The notes: generated by a model from the letters alone, not told the origin. DNA of 64,000 bases from Fructobacillus pseudoficulneus (GCF_900108455.1 NZ_FNWS01000002.1:220130-284129); one strand, 5' to 3'. Shown: positions 9,753 through 18,462, numbered from the stretch's first letter. Program-made: numbers and translations.

Positions 9753-10199
9753 ATGAAGGTATCAGTCAACATTAATCCAAATGCGACCAGCCCAAGCATT
9801 CTGATTACTGCTAAAAAACAAACAGCAGAAATTATTTATTTAGAGCAAAAAATTCAGTCCATCGTTGAGCATTCAACCCTCTTCATTAAGGATAACGACG
9901 ATTACCGGCAGGTGAGCCTAGACCAAATCGAACGCATCTATACCGAACAGCAAGACGTCTTTTGTCAGATTGAGGGACAACGCTATAAACTGAAAAAACG
10001 AATTTACGAATTGGCCGAATTTTTACCAGCAAAAATTTTTATTCAAATCTCGCAATCTGAACTAGTTAACCGGCATTTTATCGACCGCTTTGCCCTGAGT
10101 AAGACCGGTGCCTATCAGGTTGTTTTCAAAGATGGGCAATTCACTTTTGCCTCAAGGCGCTACATGCGAAAAATTAAGAAGGAGGATTTACACTCATGA
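9753..10199 (+). CDS. LytTR-domain DNA-binding regulator
   Basis: Single-domain LytTR transcription regulator of 148 residues without a receiver domain. Features typical of the family: hydrophobic beta start, then DDYRQVSLDQIERIYTEQQDVFCQIEGQRYKLKKRIYEL and FIQISQSELVNRHFI, ending in GQFTFASRRYMRKIKK. AAGGAGA precedes the ATG. The stop overlaps the start of a DUF3021 membrane protein by 4 bp, the widespread LytTR-DUF3021 pair in which the membrane partner is thought to restrain the regulator. The pair commonly autoregulates; what it senses is unknown. Confidence 0.88.
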   Translation: MKVSVNINPNATSPSILITAKKQTAEIIYLEQKIQSIVEHSTLFIKDNDDYRQVSLDQIERIYTEQQDVFCQIEGQRYKLKKRIYELAEFLPAKIFIQISQSELVNRHFIDRFALSKTGAYQVVFKDGQFTFASRRYMRKIKKEDLHS

Positions 10200-10639
10200 A
10201 AATCATCAAGAAAATGTTAGTTGGAGCCTCAATCGGCATCAATATTGGTCTTTTAATGGCATTATTTTTTTCCTACTTGTATGGTTCAAAAAACTTCAGC
10301 CCATCCAGCACAACCTTTACGGAACATTTTGACCGTCCCCTATCTGCCGTAAACGTTTCAATTATTCTCTGGGCGTTGATGGGCATTGTCTTTAGCCTAG
10401 GTAGTATCATCTACCAAAACGACCGCTATAGCATTACCAAGCAGTCTGTCCTCCACTTTACCGTTACCTTTACCGGCTTCACATTCCTAGCAATTATAGC
10501 CGGCTGGTTCCCACTTTCAGTTGCCAGCCTAACCTGTTATACTCTCACCTTTATTTTGACTTACGTCATCACGTGGTGGATTTCGATGAGCATCGCTAAG
10601 AAAACAATCAACCGTCTCAACCAAGAACTCCAAAAATAA
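10196..10639 (+). CDS. DUF3021-family membrane protein
   Basis: 147-residue integral membrane protein with four predicted helices (about 7-28, 50-70, 84-106, 112-134) and a basic C-terminal end. AAGGAGG precedes the ATG, which overlaps the LytTR gene (ATGA). Position and topology match DUF3021 partners of LytTR regulators, where the membrane protein is proposed to hold the regulator inactive; that role is inferred from the family, not visible here. A strong terminator follows directly. Confidence 0.85.
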   Translation: MKIIKKMLVGASIGINIGLLMALFFSYLYGSKNFSPSSTTFTEHFDRPLSAVNVSIILWALMGIVFSLGSIIYQNDRYSITKQSVLHFTVTFTGFTFLAIIAGWFPLSVASLTCYTLTFILTYVITWWISMSIAKKTINRLNQELQK

Positions 10640-10666
10640 AAAGAACACCCGCGGGTGTTCTTTTTA
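10636..10666. terminator. Bidirectional terminator between DUF3021 gene and 73-aa gene
   Basis: Perfect palindrome AAAAAGAACACCC/GGGTGTTCTTTTT, A-run on one side and T-run on the other; serves the convergent genes on both sides. Confidence 0.9.
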
Positions 10667-10885
10667 CTTTTTGCGATTAATAAACCTGGTCCACAGCCAG
10701 CTCAATAACATTAAAACGGCAAAGCCGACAATGTTCCAGAGACTACTTTTCAGATTCATCAGCAAATTTTGCCCACCACCAAAAGCTTGCAGTAACAGCA
10801 AATAAATCAAGTTAATCAAGACCACAATCACAATCGAAAAAGTCCTTGGATAAAGTGCGGCCCAACGATAAATGTTATTCCTCAT
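10664..10885 (-). CDS. Small two-helix membrane protein, function unknown
   Basis: 73 residues with two hydrophobic helices (about 15-36 and 47-66), basic ends (RNNIYR and FINRKK) and a GGG turn between them. A strong ribosome site GGAGGGGG lies 7 bases upstream of the ATG, which supports expression. No family recognised. It could be a regulatory micro-membrane protein; nothing in the neighbourhood (LytTR pair, pdxT) assigns a job. Confidence 0.65.
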   Translation of the reverse strand: MRNNIYRWAALYPRTFSIVIVVLINLIYLLLLQAFGGGQNLLMNLKSSLWNIVGFAVLMLLSWLWTRFINRKK

Positions 10886-10980
10886 TTGAATTCCCCCTCC
10901 CGCAAAGTTTTTTCCGAACAGTATATTCGACTGGCTCTTGCCATTATTTTAAAAACTCACTTGGGGACAGCGTAACACAA

Positions 10981-11012
10981 AAAAAGAAGAATCGTTTGAT
11001 TCTTCTTTTTTA
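10981..11012 (-). terminator. Terminator after pdxT
   Basis: Perfect 13-bp stem AAAAAGAAGAATC / GATTCTTCTTTTT with a GTTT loop, ending right at the pdxT stop; symmetrical, so may act both ways. Confidence 0.88.
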
Positions 11013-11013
11013 A

Positions 11014-11571
11014 TCAATTTGCTGCTGTCACCATTTGTATAAATAACTCATGCAACCGAGTATCGACAGACAACTCCGGGTGGAAGGCCGTTGCTAAAAT
11101 ATGATTGTGCTGAACCGCAATAATGCGATCATCATCAATCTTGGCCAAGACCTGGACATCCTTACCAACGCTTTTCAAATACGGTGCCCGAATAAATACG
11201 CCCGGAAATGGTTTGTTAAAGCCCGCAACCGTTACATCTTCCTGGAAACTATCCTTTTGCCGGCCAAAGCCATTTCGCTCGACTTCACCGTCAAAGCCAG
11301 CTAAGGCATCAGGCCGGGCTAGGAGAACTAAGCCGGCACAAGTCCCAAAAACCGGTAGTCCTGCCGCCACTTTGTCCCTCAGGGCCGGCAACATTTCAAA
11401 CTTCTGCAAAAGGTTCATAATGGCTGTACTTTCCCCACCAGGAATAATCAAGCCATCAATTCCGTCTAAATCAGCAACCGTCAAAACTTTTTTGCCAATT
11501 ACCCCACATTGGGCCAACATCTGCAAATGTTCGTCAACCGCACCCTGTAAATCTAATACACCAATTTTCAT
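11014..11571 (-). CDS. pdxT: Pyridoxal 5'-phosphate synthase glutaminase subunit
   Basis: Class I glutaminase that feeds ammonia to PdxS for PLP synthesis. 185 residues with the family motifs GGESTAI (about 46-52), the catalytic GTCAGL (Cys about 77) and AFHPEL (His/Glu of the triad) near the C-terminus. Starts 11 bp after pdxS and ends at a strong terminator, so pdxST form a two-gene operon. De novo B6 synthesis is uncommon in lactic acid bacteria. Confidence 0.95.
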   Translation of the reverse strand: MKIGVLDLQGAVDEHLQMLAQCGVIGKKVLTVADLDGIDGLIIPGGESTAIMNLLQKFEMLPALRDKVAAGLPVFGTCAGLVLLARPDALAGFDGEVERNGFGRQKDSFQEDVTVAGFNKPFPGVFIRAPYLKSVGKDVQVLAKIDDDRIIAVQHNHILATAFHPELSVDTRLHELFIQMVTAAN

Positions 11572-11582
11572 GCCTAACCCCC

Positions 11583-12467
11583 TTAAATACCGCGAGGGGC
11601 CATCTTGTCTTCATCATGCAAAGTCGCAGTATCAATACCCTTCATTGGTGCACCAAGATTCTTCGAAACTTCAGCAATCAAATGATAATCGGTTGGATTA
11701 GCAGTGGCTGCCACAATTTCCTTGGCAAACTTCTCGGGATTTTCCGACTTAAAGATTCCAGAACCAACGAAGACACCATCAGCACCAAGGTTCATCATCA
11801 AGGCCGCATCAGCTGGCGTTGAAATTCCACCGGCAGCAAAGTTCACGACGGGCAACTTACCAGTTTCGTGAATTTCCTGTACTAACTCCAACGGCGCCCG
11901 CAAATCACGAGCAATCGCCATTAAATGTTCCGGCTTTTCATTTTGGATGTGGCGAATTTGTTCGTTGACCTTTTGCATGTGCCGAACCGCTTCCACCACG
12001 TCACCAGTTCCCGGTTCACCCTTTGTCCGCAACATTGAGGCCCCTTCGCCAATCCGGCGCAAAGCTTCACCTAAATCACGACAACCACAGACAAACGGAA
12101 CAGTAAAATCATGCTTGTTGATATGGTAATTATCATCGGCCGGCGTCAAAACTTCACTTTCATCAATGTAGTCAACCCCGACACTTTCCAATACATGAGC
12201 TTCGGCAATATGACCAATTCGCGCCTTAGCCATCACGGGAATGGTTACGGCAGCCATAATTTCTTCAATCATGGCTGGATCTGACATTCGCGCAACACCA
12301 CCAGCTGCCCGAATATCCGATGGCACTCGTTCCAAAGCCATAACAGCAACAGCCCCAGCCGCTTCGGCAATTTTCGCCTGTTCCACATTGGCAACGTCCA
12401 TAATCACGCCACCCTTTTGCATCTGTGCCATTCCTCGCTTAACGAGTGTTGAGCCAACTTCCTTCAT
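11583..12467 (-). CDS. pdxS: Pyridoxal 5'-phosphate synthase lyase subunit
   Basis: Forms PLP from ribose 5-phosphate, glyceraldehyde 3-phosphate and ammonia. 294 residues from the ATG at 12467 (GGGGGA upstream), the standard length; a longer upstream frame extends into the leader and matches nothing. Visible signatures: GGVIMDV near the start with [17 protein letters not shown] segment, [29 protein letters not shown], and the phosphate-binding [13 protein letters not shown] and [13 protein letters not shown] (beta/alpha)8 barrel that forms dodecamers with PdxT. Confidence 0.96.
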   Translation of the reverse strand: MKEVGSTLVKRGMAQMQKGGVIMDVANVEQAKIAEAAGAVAVMALERVPSDIRAAGGVARMSDPAMIEEIMAAVTIPVMAKARIGHIAEAHVLESVGVDYIDESEVLTPADDNYHINKHDFTVPFVCGCRDLGEALRRIGEGASMLRTKGEPGTGDVVEAVRHMQKVNEQIRHIQNEKPEHLMAIARDLRAPLELVQEIHETGKLPVVNFAAGGISTPADAALMMNLGADGVFVGSGIFKSENPEKFAKEIVAATANPTDYHLIAEVSKNLGAPMKGIDTATLHDEDKMAPRGI

Positions 12468-12553
12468 AAATCTAATCCCCCAAGTGAAATTTAATAACAA
12501 TATTCGATCAACTGTTCTTTTATCAAATAAATCACGAACAATACCTTGGAAGC

Positions 12554-12562
12554 AGTATATCA
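12554..12562 (-). promoter_or_regulatory. Extended -10 element upstream of pdxS
   Basis: TGATATACT on the minus strand matches an extended -10 (TGnTATACT). No good -35 is seen. It would give a leader of roughly 80 nt before pdxS. Confidence 0.4.
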
Positions 12563-12742
12563 CATTTTAATCGTTCTAATATTATTTTAATTTTTCGTAT
12601 ATTTCAACTGTCACCATCAAATTGAGGCGGACCCCATTTATAACTAATTTTAATCTTGCCTATGTTACAATACCGGCAGTTAACAGCCGTCAACTCAAGC
12701 CTCATCGCAAGAGAAGACCACTGCAGCAGAAAGGAAATCCTC

Positions 12743-12993
12743 ATGTCGATTCACGTGATGGTTTTGGCCATTTTAATCATTTTAGTGGTTGCCTAACACT
12801 GATTGTTCCACACTTTCGCAAAAATAACACCCGCGCTAATCAACGGCTAAAGTTTCTCAGCGCCAGTTTTGTGATGACAATTGGCCTCAGCGCCATTTTT
12901 AATAACTTAGGTCAGACTCATGCGATGGGCAACTATATTTTGCCGATCGCCCTCATGCTGGCTGGTATCCTGCTTGCCATTCAAGAAGTCTAA
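12743..12993 (+). pseudogene. Small membrane protein gene split by a one-base frameshift
   Basis: An ATG at 12743 with AAAGGAA upstream opens MSIHVMVLAILIILVVA and hits TAA at 12794; the reading frame one base back continues at once with LTLIVPHFRKNN and runs to 12993 through two more hydrophobic helices (around KFLSASFVMTIGLSAIF and YILPIALMLAGILLAI). Joined, the two halves make one continuous three-helix protein of about 83 residues, with the first helix spanning the break. The simplest reading is a one-base deletion near 12792, from mutation or sequencing error; programmed -1 slippage is less likely since no clear slippery heptamer is visible. No family recognised. A terminator follows at 13036. 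Confidence 0.65.
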
Positions 12994-13035
12994 GTTAGTA
13001 GGCGGCGAATCAACAACCAATTGATCTAAATAAAA

Positions 13036-13063
13036 GACGGGCACAGTGGGTGCCCGACTTTTT
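13036..13063 (+). terminator. Terminator after the frameshifted gene
   Basis: Perfect stem CGGGCAC-AGTGG-GTGCCCG followed by ACTTTTT. Its 3' edge touches the stop of the convergent 98-codon gene. Confidence 0.88.
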
Positions 13064-13355
13064 AACGCCAAAAAAGTAAATTTTCAAATGGAAAAGCGTC
13101 GTGCTTGTAAATAAAACGATAATAAATAAATCCCCAAAGAAAGAGAAACAATGCGTAGGTCACAATAATGCCCAAATGACCTGAAAAGTTAGTATATAAA
13201 ACACCGTCTTGCATCACAGTCAACATTTTGACTGCGGTCAAAGTCGTCTTTTCGCCCGCCTCTTGGATGAGCAACAACTCCACCAAATTATCAATTAAAA
13301 ACAAAAAAAGATATACCAGAGTGGCCAGGGCGAATTGCTTCGTAATCGTCTTCAT
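13062..13355 (-). CDS. Small membrane protein, function unknown
   Basis: 97 residues from the second of two tandem ATG codons; AGGAGA is too close to the first. Two or three hydrophobic helices (about 8-30 and 62-84, the second ending WGFIYYRFIYKHD). No recognised family. Convergent with the frameshifted membrane gene and divergent from the next small membrane gene, so this is a cluster of unrelated short membrane proteins. Confidence 0.6.
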   Translation of the reverse strand: MKTITKQFALATLVYLFLFLIDNLVELLLIQEAGEKTTLTAVKMLTVMQDGVLYTNFSGHLGIIVTYALFLFLWGFIYYRFIYKHDAFPFENLLFWR

Positions 13356-13496
13356 CATGTCTCCTAAAAAGTTTTTTTGTTATGTTTACAGCTTAACAGT
13401 AATTAATTTTTATCTCAATTCATTAAAATTTTATTAGAAAATATGCTAAACTAGATATGTTGAGAATATTTATCGAAGACGTGGGGACGTGAGAGT

Positions 13497-13742
13497 ATGG
13501 CGGGGGAAAAGTCGGCCTTTATCGTGATTTCAATGCTAGTCATTTTGACGCAAGCGATAATTGTCAAGTTTAGTTTTAAAATGTGGGTACATTTCGTTGT
13601 ACCGGCAACATTTACGATAGTTTTTATTGTTTGTTTCTTTTTTGTCTTCAAAAGTGATAATTGGCTTTCCCTAATTATTTTACTCTTATTTGGCAACACA
13701 ATTTTGTATGCCACTGGCAAACACACAAAGTCCATTCTTTAG
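13497..13742 (+). CDS. Small three-helix membrane protein, function unknown
   Basis: 81 residues, three hydrophobic helices (about 7-25, 29-51, 56-74) and a short basic tail (KHTKS). Ribosome site is weak (GTGAGAG just before the ATG), so the start is not firm. The opposite strand is also open over the same interval, but its product lacks any membrane or domain logic. Followed by a bidirectional terminator. Confidence 0.5.
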   Translation: MAGEKSAFIVISMLVILTQAIIVKFSFKMWVHFVVPATFTIVFIVCFFFVFKSDNWLSLIILLLFGNTILYATGKHTKSIL

Positions 13743-13767
13743 CTATCGCGATTAGAAGAATCCCAAT

Positions 13768-13797
13768 CAAAAAGCACACCATCAGGTGTGTTTTTTA
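13768..13797. terminator. Bidirectional terminator before the PhzF gene
   Basis: CACACC-ATCA-GGTGTG stem flanked by A-run and T-run; serves the plus-strand small gene and the minus-strand PhzF-like gene. Confidence 0.85.
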
Positions 13798-14586
13798 TAT
13801 TGCTAAATTAACCTCATTTTGTGAATACAAAATCGCCTCACCACTAAGTTTAGTGCGGTCACCTTGATAATCACAGTGCAAAACGCCAGAGCGAGGGGAA
13901 GCCTGATAAGCAGTCAGCTCGTGCTTGCCTAACCGCTGTGACCAGTACGGCGCGATATGGCAGTGACCACTACCACAGACCGGATCTTCATTAATCCCTA
14001 GCTTCGGCGCAAACGAACGTGACACGCAGTCATACTTTGAATCAACCACTGCCGTGGCATGCTGAGCCATCCCATCAAGCTTCTTTAACTTCTCCATGTC
14101 CGGGTCCATACCAGCGACATCTGTTCCTTGAGGAAAGACACAGAGTAAATCACGTCCTAGGTAAGCAGCTTCTGGACGCAATCCATAAGCTTCAGTCATT
14201 GCCTCTGTTACCGGTACCGCCTTCATTTCATAGGTTGGGAAGTCCATTTCGTATAGGTTATCTTTTTTGGTCACGGTCAGGTCACCACTTTGTGTCTTGA
14301 AGACCACCGGCCCACCATCTTTTGGCGCCGCCTGTTGGTACACCAAAAAACCAGTCGCGAGCGTCGCATGGCCGCAAAGATCAATTTCACCGGCTGGTGA
14401 AAACCAACGTAAATCATAGTGATTATCATCGCGCTTAATGGCAAATGCGGTTTCGGATAACTTATTTTCCATCGCGATATTTTGCATCAATTGGTCACTA
14501 GGAAATTCGTCAACAAACAAAACGGCTGCAGGATTTCCTTTGAAAATCTCATTTGCAAATGCGTCCACTACATAACTTTTTACCAT
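13795..14586 (-). CDS. PhzF-family isomerase/epimerase-like protein
   Basis: 263 residues of the phenazine-biosynthesis PhzF fold, a cofactor-free isomerase family with diaminopimelate-epimerase-like halves. Visible marks: VDAFANEIFKGNPAAV at the N-terminus, NKLSETAFA with the conserved Glu (about 45), DLCGHATLA (about 70-78) and DPVCGSGHC near residue 200. Family members outside phenazine clusters have mostly unknown substrates, and no phenazine genes are nearby. Monocistronic. Confidence 0.88.
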   Translation of the reverse strand: MVKSYVVDAFANEIFKGNPAAVLFVDEFPSDQLMQNIAMENKLSETAFAIKRDDNHYDLRWFSPAGEIDLCGHATLATGFLVYQQAAPKDGGPVVFKTQSGDLTVTKKDNLYEMDFPTYEMKAVPVTEAMTEAYGLRPEAAYLGRDLLCVFPQGTDVAGMDPDMEKLKKLDGMAQHATAVVDSKYDCVSRSFAPKLGINEDPVCGSGHCHIAPYWSQRLGKHELTAYQASPRSGVLHCDYQGDRTKLSGEAILYSQNEVNLAI

Positions 14587-14904
14587 CGCCGTTTCCTTTC
14601 CAATTCACTACATATCACTCTAATTTTTACCCATTCTAGCACACTTTTTTTATCAAATTAGCTTAGACCTCAGCTTTCCTGACATTAGACTTTTTCAATC
14701 GTAGCTTTACTGACATTCAAGCATTCTGACCAATTTCGTTTGTTTTTCTCCCCCACGCTTAAAAAATCTATTCATCACGACAATCCAAAACAATTTCAGG
14801 GCAAACGAAAAGGACTGACGCCGATTAAATATCGGAATCAGTCCTGAGCACAGGTTAATGGTATGAATAAACTTGAGAACTCATATTATCAGTGTTTTAT
14901 TTGA
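14587..14904. other. 318-bp intergenic region
   Basis: No gene seen. It holds two similar direct elements, AGCTTTCCTGACATTAGA at 14672 and AGCTTTACTGACATTCAA at 14703, spaced 31 bp (about three helical turns), and the terminator hairpin of the upstream small genes at 14811-14845. Confidence 0.5.
14808..14846 (-). terminator. Terminator after the two small charged-protein genes
   Basis: Long hairpin on the minus strand, AGGACTGA...TCAGTCCT outer stem with an inner CCGAT/ATCGG stem, followed by TTTCG. The U-tract is short. Confidence 0.65.
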
Positions 14905-15042
14905 TTATTTTTCGTCCAACTTTTCGCGGCTCTCATGAGAAGATTTTGAGAATTCAGCTTGCTTAGCCAAACGCTCATCCTTGCGCTTAGCGTTTTCCAC
15001 TTCACGGGCATCTGCTGCTTCAAATTCATGCTTTTCTTCCAT
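14905..15042 (-). CDS. Small highly charged protein, 45 residues
   Basis: ATG at 15042 preceded by GAGGGGA at ideal spacing, 45 codons to TAA. The product is almost wholly hydrophilic (starts MEEKHEFEAADAREVENAKR, rich in Glu, Lys, Arg and Ala) and should be helical or disordered. It begins only two bases after the preceding charged small gene stops, and both share one terminator. Composition resembles stress-induced small proteins, but no family is recognised. Confidence 0.72.
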   Translation of the reverse strand: MEEKHEFEAADAREVENAKRKDERLAKQAEFSKSSHESREKLDEK

Positions 15043-15044
15043 AA

Positions 15045-15239
15045 TTATTTCCCCTCAAAATCCTTTTTCTCAGACTCAAAATCCTCATTGTCATATCGGG
15101 CATCTTTGTGCTCATGATGTTCAGCACGGTCGTGATTATTATTTTCATGGGCTTCAGCAGCATGTTCTCGCGCCTGCTTGTCCTTAGCCTTTTCAAATGA
15201 TTCACGGTTTTCTTTTAATCCATCGCGTAAGGTTGCCAT
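15045..15239 (-). CDS. Small charged His/Glu/Lys-rich protein, 64 residues
   Basis: Start chosen at ATG 15239, which has AAAAGGGGA upstream; a longer frame runs through the promoter. The protein is very hydrophilic, with His-rich NNNHDRAEHHEHKD in the middle and an acidic/lysine C-terminus (DFESEKKDFEGK). Predicted helical or disordered and cytosolic. Tandem with the 45-residue gene. Could bind metal through the His cluster or act as a stress protein; neither is shown. Confidence 0.75.
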   Translation of the reverse strand: MATLRDGLKENRESFEKAKDKQAREHAAEAHENNNHDRAEHHEHKDARYDNEDFESEKKDFEGK

Positions 15240-15266
15240 AAATGAATCCCCTTTTTCTAAACTTTG

Positions 15267-15272
15267 ATTATA
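15267..15272 (-). promoter_or_regulatory. -10 box for the small charged-protein operon
   Basis: TATAAT on the minus strand 28 bases upstream of the ATG at 15239. No convincing -35 was found. Confidence 0.45.
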
Positions 15273-15414
15273 TTCTAGCACTAATATGTTATAAATCAAT
15301 CTATTTTTACAAAATTTTTACTTAAACATTACAAAGAATTCAAAGAAGCTATTTAACGCCTTATTTATAACTAAAAGGGCAATTCCTGTTAGTCTCTAAA
15401 AAATGATTATCATA

Positions 15415-15452
15415 CTAAAAAATCCCCCATTCAATTTGAACGGAGGATTTTT
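15415..15452 (-). terminator. Terminator after msrB
   Basis: Stem of up to 13-14 bp with two G-T pairs (AATCCTCCGTTCAA against TTGAATGGGGGATT) followed by TTTTTT. Confidence 0.85.
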
Positions 15453-15466
15453 AATAAACTATTATC

Positions 15467-15904
15467 TTAGTTAAACAAGTAAGAATACTTGCCGTAGCCT
15501 TCTTTTTCAAGATCGGCCTTTGGTACAAAGCGCAGTGAGGCTGAGTTAATGCAGTAACGCAAGCCACCCTGGTCTGCTGGGCCGTCGTTAAAGACGTGAC
15601 CCAAATGTGAGTCGGCATCCTTTGACCGAACTTCCGTCCGAGTCATACCAAATGAATTGTCGGTTGATTCATTCAATTCAACGTCATCAATTCCTTTAGT
15701 AAATGATGGCCAGCCACAGCCTGAATCATACTTGTCAGTTGATGAAAACAATGGTTCTCCAGAAACGATATCAACAAAGATACCGTCATCCCACCACTGG
15801 TCGTACTTACCAGTGAAAGCTCGTTCAGTGGCAGCATTTTGTGTCACTTCGTATTGCTCCGATGTCAACCGTTGCTTCAATTCTTCTTGATCATACTTTG
15901 CCAT
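15467..15904 (-). CDS. msrB: Peptide-methionine (R)-S-oxide reductase
   Basis: Repairs R-methionine sulfoxide. 145 residues from ATG 15904; the longer TTG frame overlaps msrA. SelR motifs: SGCGWPSF (about 65-72), DSHLGHVF (about 105-112) and the catalytic RYCINSASL (Cys about 126). The four zinc-binding Cys of the metal form are absent (VSGEPLFSS where Cys pairs would sit), so this is the zinc-free type. Two bases after the msrA stop: msrA-msrB operon. Confidence 0.96.
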   Translation of the reverse strand: MAKYDQEELKQRLTSEQYEVTQNAATERAFTGKYDQWWDDGIFVDIVSGEPLFSSTDKYDSGCGWPSFTKGIDDVELNESTDNSFGMTRTEVRSKDADSHLGHVFNDGPADQGGLRYCINSASLRFVPKADLEKEGYGKYSYLFN

Positions 15905-15906
15905 GG

Positions 15907-16428
15907 TTACTTGTCCCCCCAATACTTTTCCTGATACTGGTGCCGCGGTGCCATCATGGCAGCTTCACGCAGTGGATCTTTCTTGTAGAAGTCCTGGTGG
16001 TACTCTTCCGCCTCGTAAAATGGCTTTGCATCTTCGATTGACGTCACGATTGGCTGATCAAAACGGCCAGATTCATTTAAGGCCTTCTTTGAAGCTTCAG
16101 CGACCTGACGCTGCTCTGGCGAATTAACGAAGATGACCGGACGATAACTATCACCACGGTCGGCAAATTGACCCATCGCATCGGTTGGGTCGGCTACCTG
16201 CCAGTACAATTCAACCAAGTCCTTGTAAGAAAACTTGTCGGGATCAAACCAAATTTTAACTGCTTCGGTATGCCCTGTTGTATGTGAGCAAACTTCTTCA
16301 TAGGTTGGGTTAGCCACGTGGCCACCGGTATAGCCTGAGCGAACCTTTTCAATGCCTGGTAATGAGTCAAAGGGCTCTACCATGCACCAAAAACATCCCC
16401 CAGCAAAAATAGCTGTATCTTGTGCCAT
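15907..16428 (-). CDS. msrA: Peptide-methionine (S)-S-oxide reductase
   Basis: Repairs S-methionine sulfoxide in proteins. 173 residues with the catalytic GGCFWC (about 10-15), then GYTGG and [17 protein letters not shown], the family signature. GGAGG precedes the ATG. Cotranscribed with msrB for oxidative-damage repair. Confidence 0.96.
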   Translation of the reverse strand: MAQDTAIFAGGCFWCMVEPFDSLPGIEKVRSGYTGGHVANPTYEEVCSHTTGHTEAVKIWFDPDKFSYKDLVELYWQVADPTDAMGQFADRGDSYRPVIFVNSPEQRQVAEASKKALNESGRFDQPIVTSIEDAKPFYEAEEYHQDFYKKDPLREAAMMAPRHQYQEKYWGDK

Positions 16429-16501
16429 TACGATTACCTCCTACCTATTATTGTAAACAGAAGACCAAAATAGTCAATGGTATAGTTGTAATTTTACAAA
16501 A

Positions 16502-17086
16502 TCACAACCGTTCTTCAATCCATTGCCAAACTTCATCTTTTCCAGACTTGGTAACGGATGAGAAGAATTGAAAGTCGGAATTTGTTCCATCAAATTCAAC
16601 GGCTTTTTTAATAATTGATTCTGCTTGGTTTAATTTTCCCCGAGCAATCTTATCGGCCTTGGTTGCCACCAATAAGATTGGGATATTGTAATAGTCCAGC
16701 CAGTTGTACATCATAATATCTTCTTCACTGGGCTTATGACGGGCATCGACCAAAGAAATCACCCCGCGGAGTTGCTTACGTGAGGTAATGTAGGTCTCAA
16801 TCATTTGACCAAAGGCTTCCCGTTTCTTCTTTGACACCTTGGCATAGCCGTAACCAGGCACATCGACGAAGTATAATTCGCCTTCGACATCATAGAAGTT
16901 CAATGTCTGGGTCTTTCCAGGTTGACTCGAAGTTCGGGCAAAATTTTTCCGGTTGATCAATGTATTGGTCAAAGATGACTTACCCACATTTGACCGGCCA
17001 ACCAGAGCAAATTCAGGGCGACCATCCGTTGGATATTGTGTTGGTGAAACGGCTGACATCACCATTTCAACGTTATGAACGTCCAT
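16502..17086 (-). CDS. engB: Ribosome biogenesis GTPase EngB/YsxC
   Basis: GTPase needed for 50S assembly. 194 residues with P-loop [10 protein letters not shown] (about 30-39), switch region [18 protein letters not shown] (G3, about 75-83), ATKADK (G4, about 142-147) and FSSVTKSG (G5). Begins two bases after clpX ends, the usual tig-clpX-engB order. Confidence 0.96.
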   Translation of the reverse strand: MDVHNVEMVMSAVSPTQYPTDGRPEFALVGRSNVGKSSLTNTLINRKNFARTSSQPGKTQTLNFYDVEGELYFVDVPGYGYAKVSKKKREAFGQMIETYITSRKQLRGVISLVDARHKPSEEDIMMYNWLDYYNIPILLVATKADKIARGKLNQAESIIKKAVEFDGTNSDFQFFSSVTKSGKDEVWQWIEERL

Positions 17087-17088
17087 AA

Positions 17089-18342
17089 TTAATCCTTTTT
17101 ATCTTTCTTCAAAACTAAGTTTGGTGCCTTACCAGAAGTAACAGAAGCCTTGGTAATTACAACCTTTTCGATATCGTCGCGACTTGGGATTTCATACATA
17201 ATGTCCTTCATCACATTTTCAATGATTGAGCGTAATCCACGGGCACCCGTACCACGATCAATAGCCAAATTAGCCATGGCCGAAAGGGCTGCTGGTTGGA
17301 ATTCCAACTCAACATTATCCAGACCTAACAAGGCCTTATATTGCTTAACCAAAGCGTTCTTTGGTTGCGTCAAAATATGAGTCAAATCATCAACGTCCAA
17401 TTCATCCAAAACCGTAATAATTGGCAAACGACCAATAAATTCCGGAATCAAACCAAATTTCGTCAAATCTTCTGGTTCCACATTTTCTAAGACATTTGGA
17501 TTGTCCAAGGCCTTGGCTTGGTCCGTCGTACTTGAACCAAAACCAATCACTCGGCTACCCAAGCGTTCCTTAATCAACGTGTCCAAGCCGGCAAAGGCCC
17601 CACCAACAATAAACAGGATGTTCGTTGTATCAACTTGAATCAATTCTTGCTGTGGGTGCTTACGACCACCCTGAGGTGGCACTGAAGCGATTGTTCCTTC
17701 TAGCATCTTCAACAACGCCTGCTGAACACCTTCACCCGAAACATCACGGGTAATTGAAACGTTTTCAGACTTTTTAGCAATCTTGTCAATTTCATCGACA
17801 TAGATAATGCCTCGCTGTGCTGATTCGACGTCAAAATTAGCCGCCTGCAACAGCTTTAGCAAGATGTTTTCAACATCTTCACCGACATAACCGGCTTCCG
17901 TCAAAGTCGTTGCATCAGCGATGGCAAATGGCACCTGCAAAATCTTAGCCAATGACTGTGCCAAATAGGTCTTACCAGAACCAGTAGGACCAAGTAAGGC
18001 GATGTTTGACTTTTGCAATTCCACGTCCGTGGTCTTCAAAGCGTTTTCGTTCACTCGCTTATAGTGGTTATAGACCGCCACTGCCAAGGTCTTTTTGGCA
18101 TCTTCTTGTCCAATGACATAATCGTTCAAATTCGCCACGATTTCCTTTGGCGTTGGCAATGCCAATTGCTGCTCCTGCTGGTCAACTTGCATTTCTTCTT
18201 GAATAATTTGATCAGCTAAGGCAATACACTCATTACAAATGTAGAGCCCATCAGGCCCAGCAACAAGCTTCTTCACTTCATCAGCATCCTTACCACAAAA
18301 AGAGCAGTGGACTGGAGTGGTTTCATTTGGTGTTTGAACCAT
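17089..18342 (-). CDS. clpX: ATP-dependent Clp protease ATP-binding subunit ClpX
   Basis: AAA+ unfoldase that feeds ClpP. 417 residues: N-terminal zinc-binding domain with CSFCG and CNEC (about 14-41), Walker [12 protein letters not shown] (about 117-127), Walker B VDEIDKI (about 182-188), RGIIYVDE, sensor and GARGLR (about 370) motifs. Downstream of tig and upstream of engB. Confidence 0.97.
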   Translation of the reverse strand: MVQTPNETTPVHCSFCGKDADEVKKLVAGPDGLYICNECIALADQIIQEEMQVDQQEQQLALPTPKEIVANLNDYVIGQEDAKKTLAVAVYNHYKRVNENALKTTDVELQKSNIALLGPTGSGKTYLAQSLAKILQVPFAIADATTLTEAGYVGEDVENILLKLLQAANFDVESAQRGIIYVDEIDKIAKKSENVSITRDVSGEGVQQALLKMLEGTIASVPPQGGRKHPQQELIQVDTTNILFIVGGAFAGLDTLIKERLGSRVIGFGSSTTDQAKALDNPNVLENVEPEDLTKFGLIPEFIGRLPIITVLDELDVDDLTHILTQPKNALVKQYKALLGLDNVELEFQPAALSAMANLAIDRGTGARGLRSIIENVMKDIMYEIPSRDDIEKVVITKASVTSGKAPNLVLKKDKKD

Positions 18343-18432
18343 GACATCCCCCTCAATTTCAATACTTCACTGGCTTAAAACCAAGTCTAATCCAAAAATT
18401 GTTTGCCGCAACTAATTAATCGGCTATGTAAG

Positions 18433-18458
18433 AAAAAAAGCCCAACCGGGCTTTTTAA
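18433..18458 (-). terminator. Terminator after tig
   Basis: AAAAAGCCC-AACC-GGGCTTTTT palindrome with T-run on the minus strand, immediately after the tig stop; clpX therefore likely has its own promoter between 18343 and 18430. Confidence 0.88.
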
Positions 18459-18462
18459 CGGC

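Noticed and set aside
11123..11701. 192-codon plus-strand frame opposite pdxT/pdxS
   Set aside because: Lies fully across two well-supported minus-strand genes and has no domain or ribosome site.
12622..12742. Upstream start for the small membrane protein at 12.7 kb
   Set aside because: The N-terminal extension is hydrophilic and unlike the rest; the real start at 12743 has a ribosome site in the other frame.
13451..13735. 94-codon minus-strand frame
   Set aside because: Overlaps the more plausible three-helix plus-strand protein; no ribosome site or recognisable feature.
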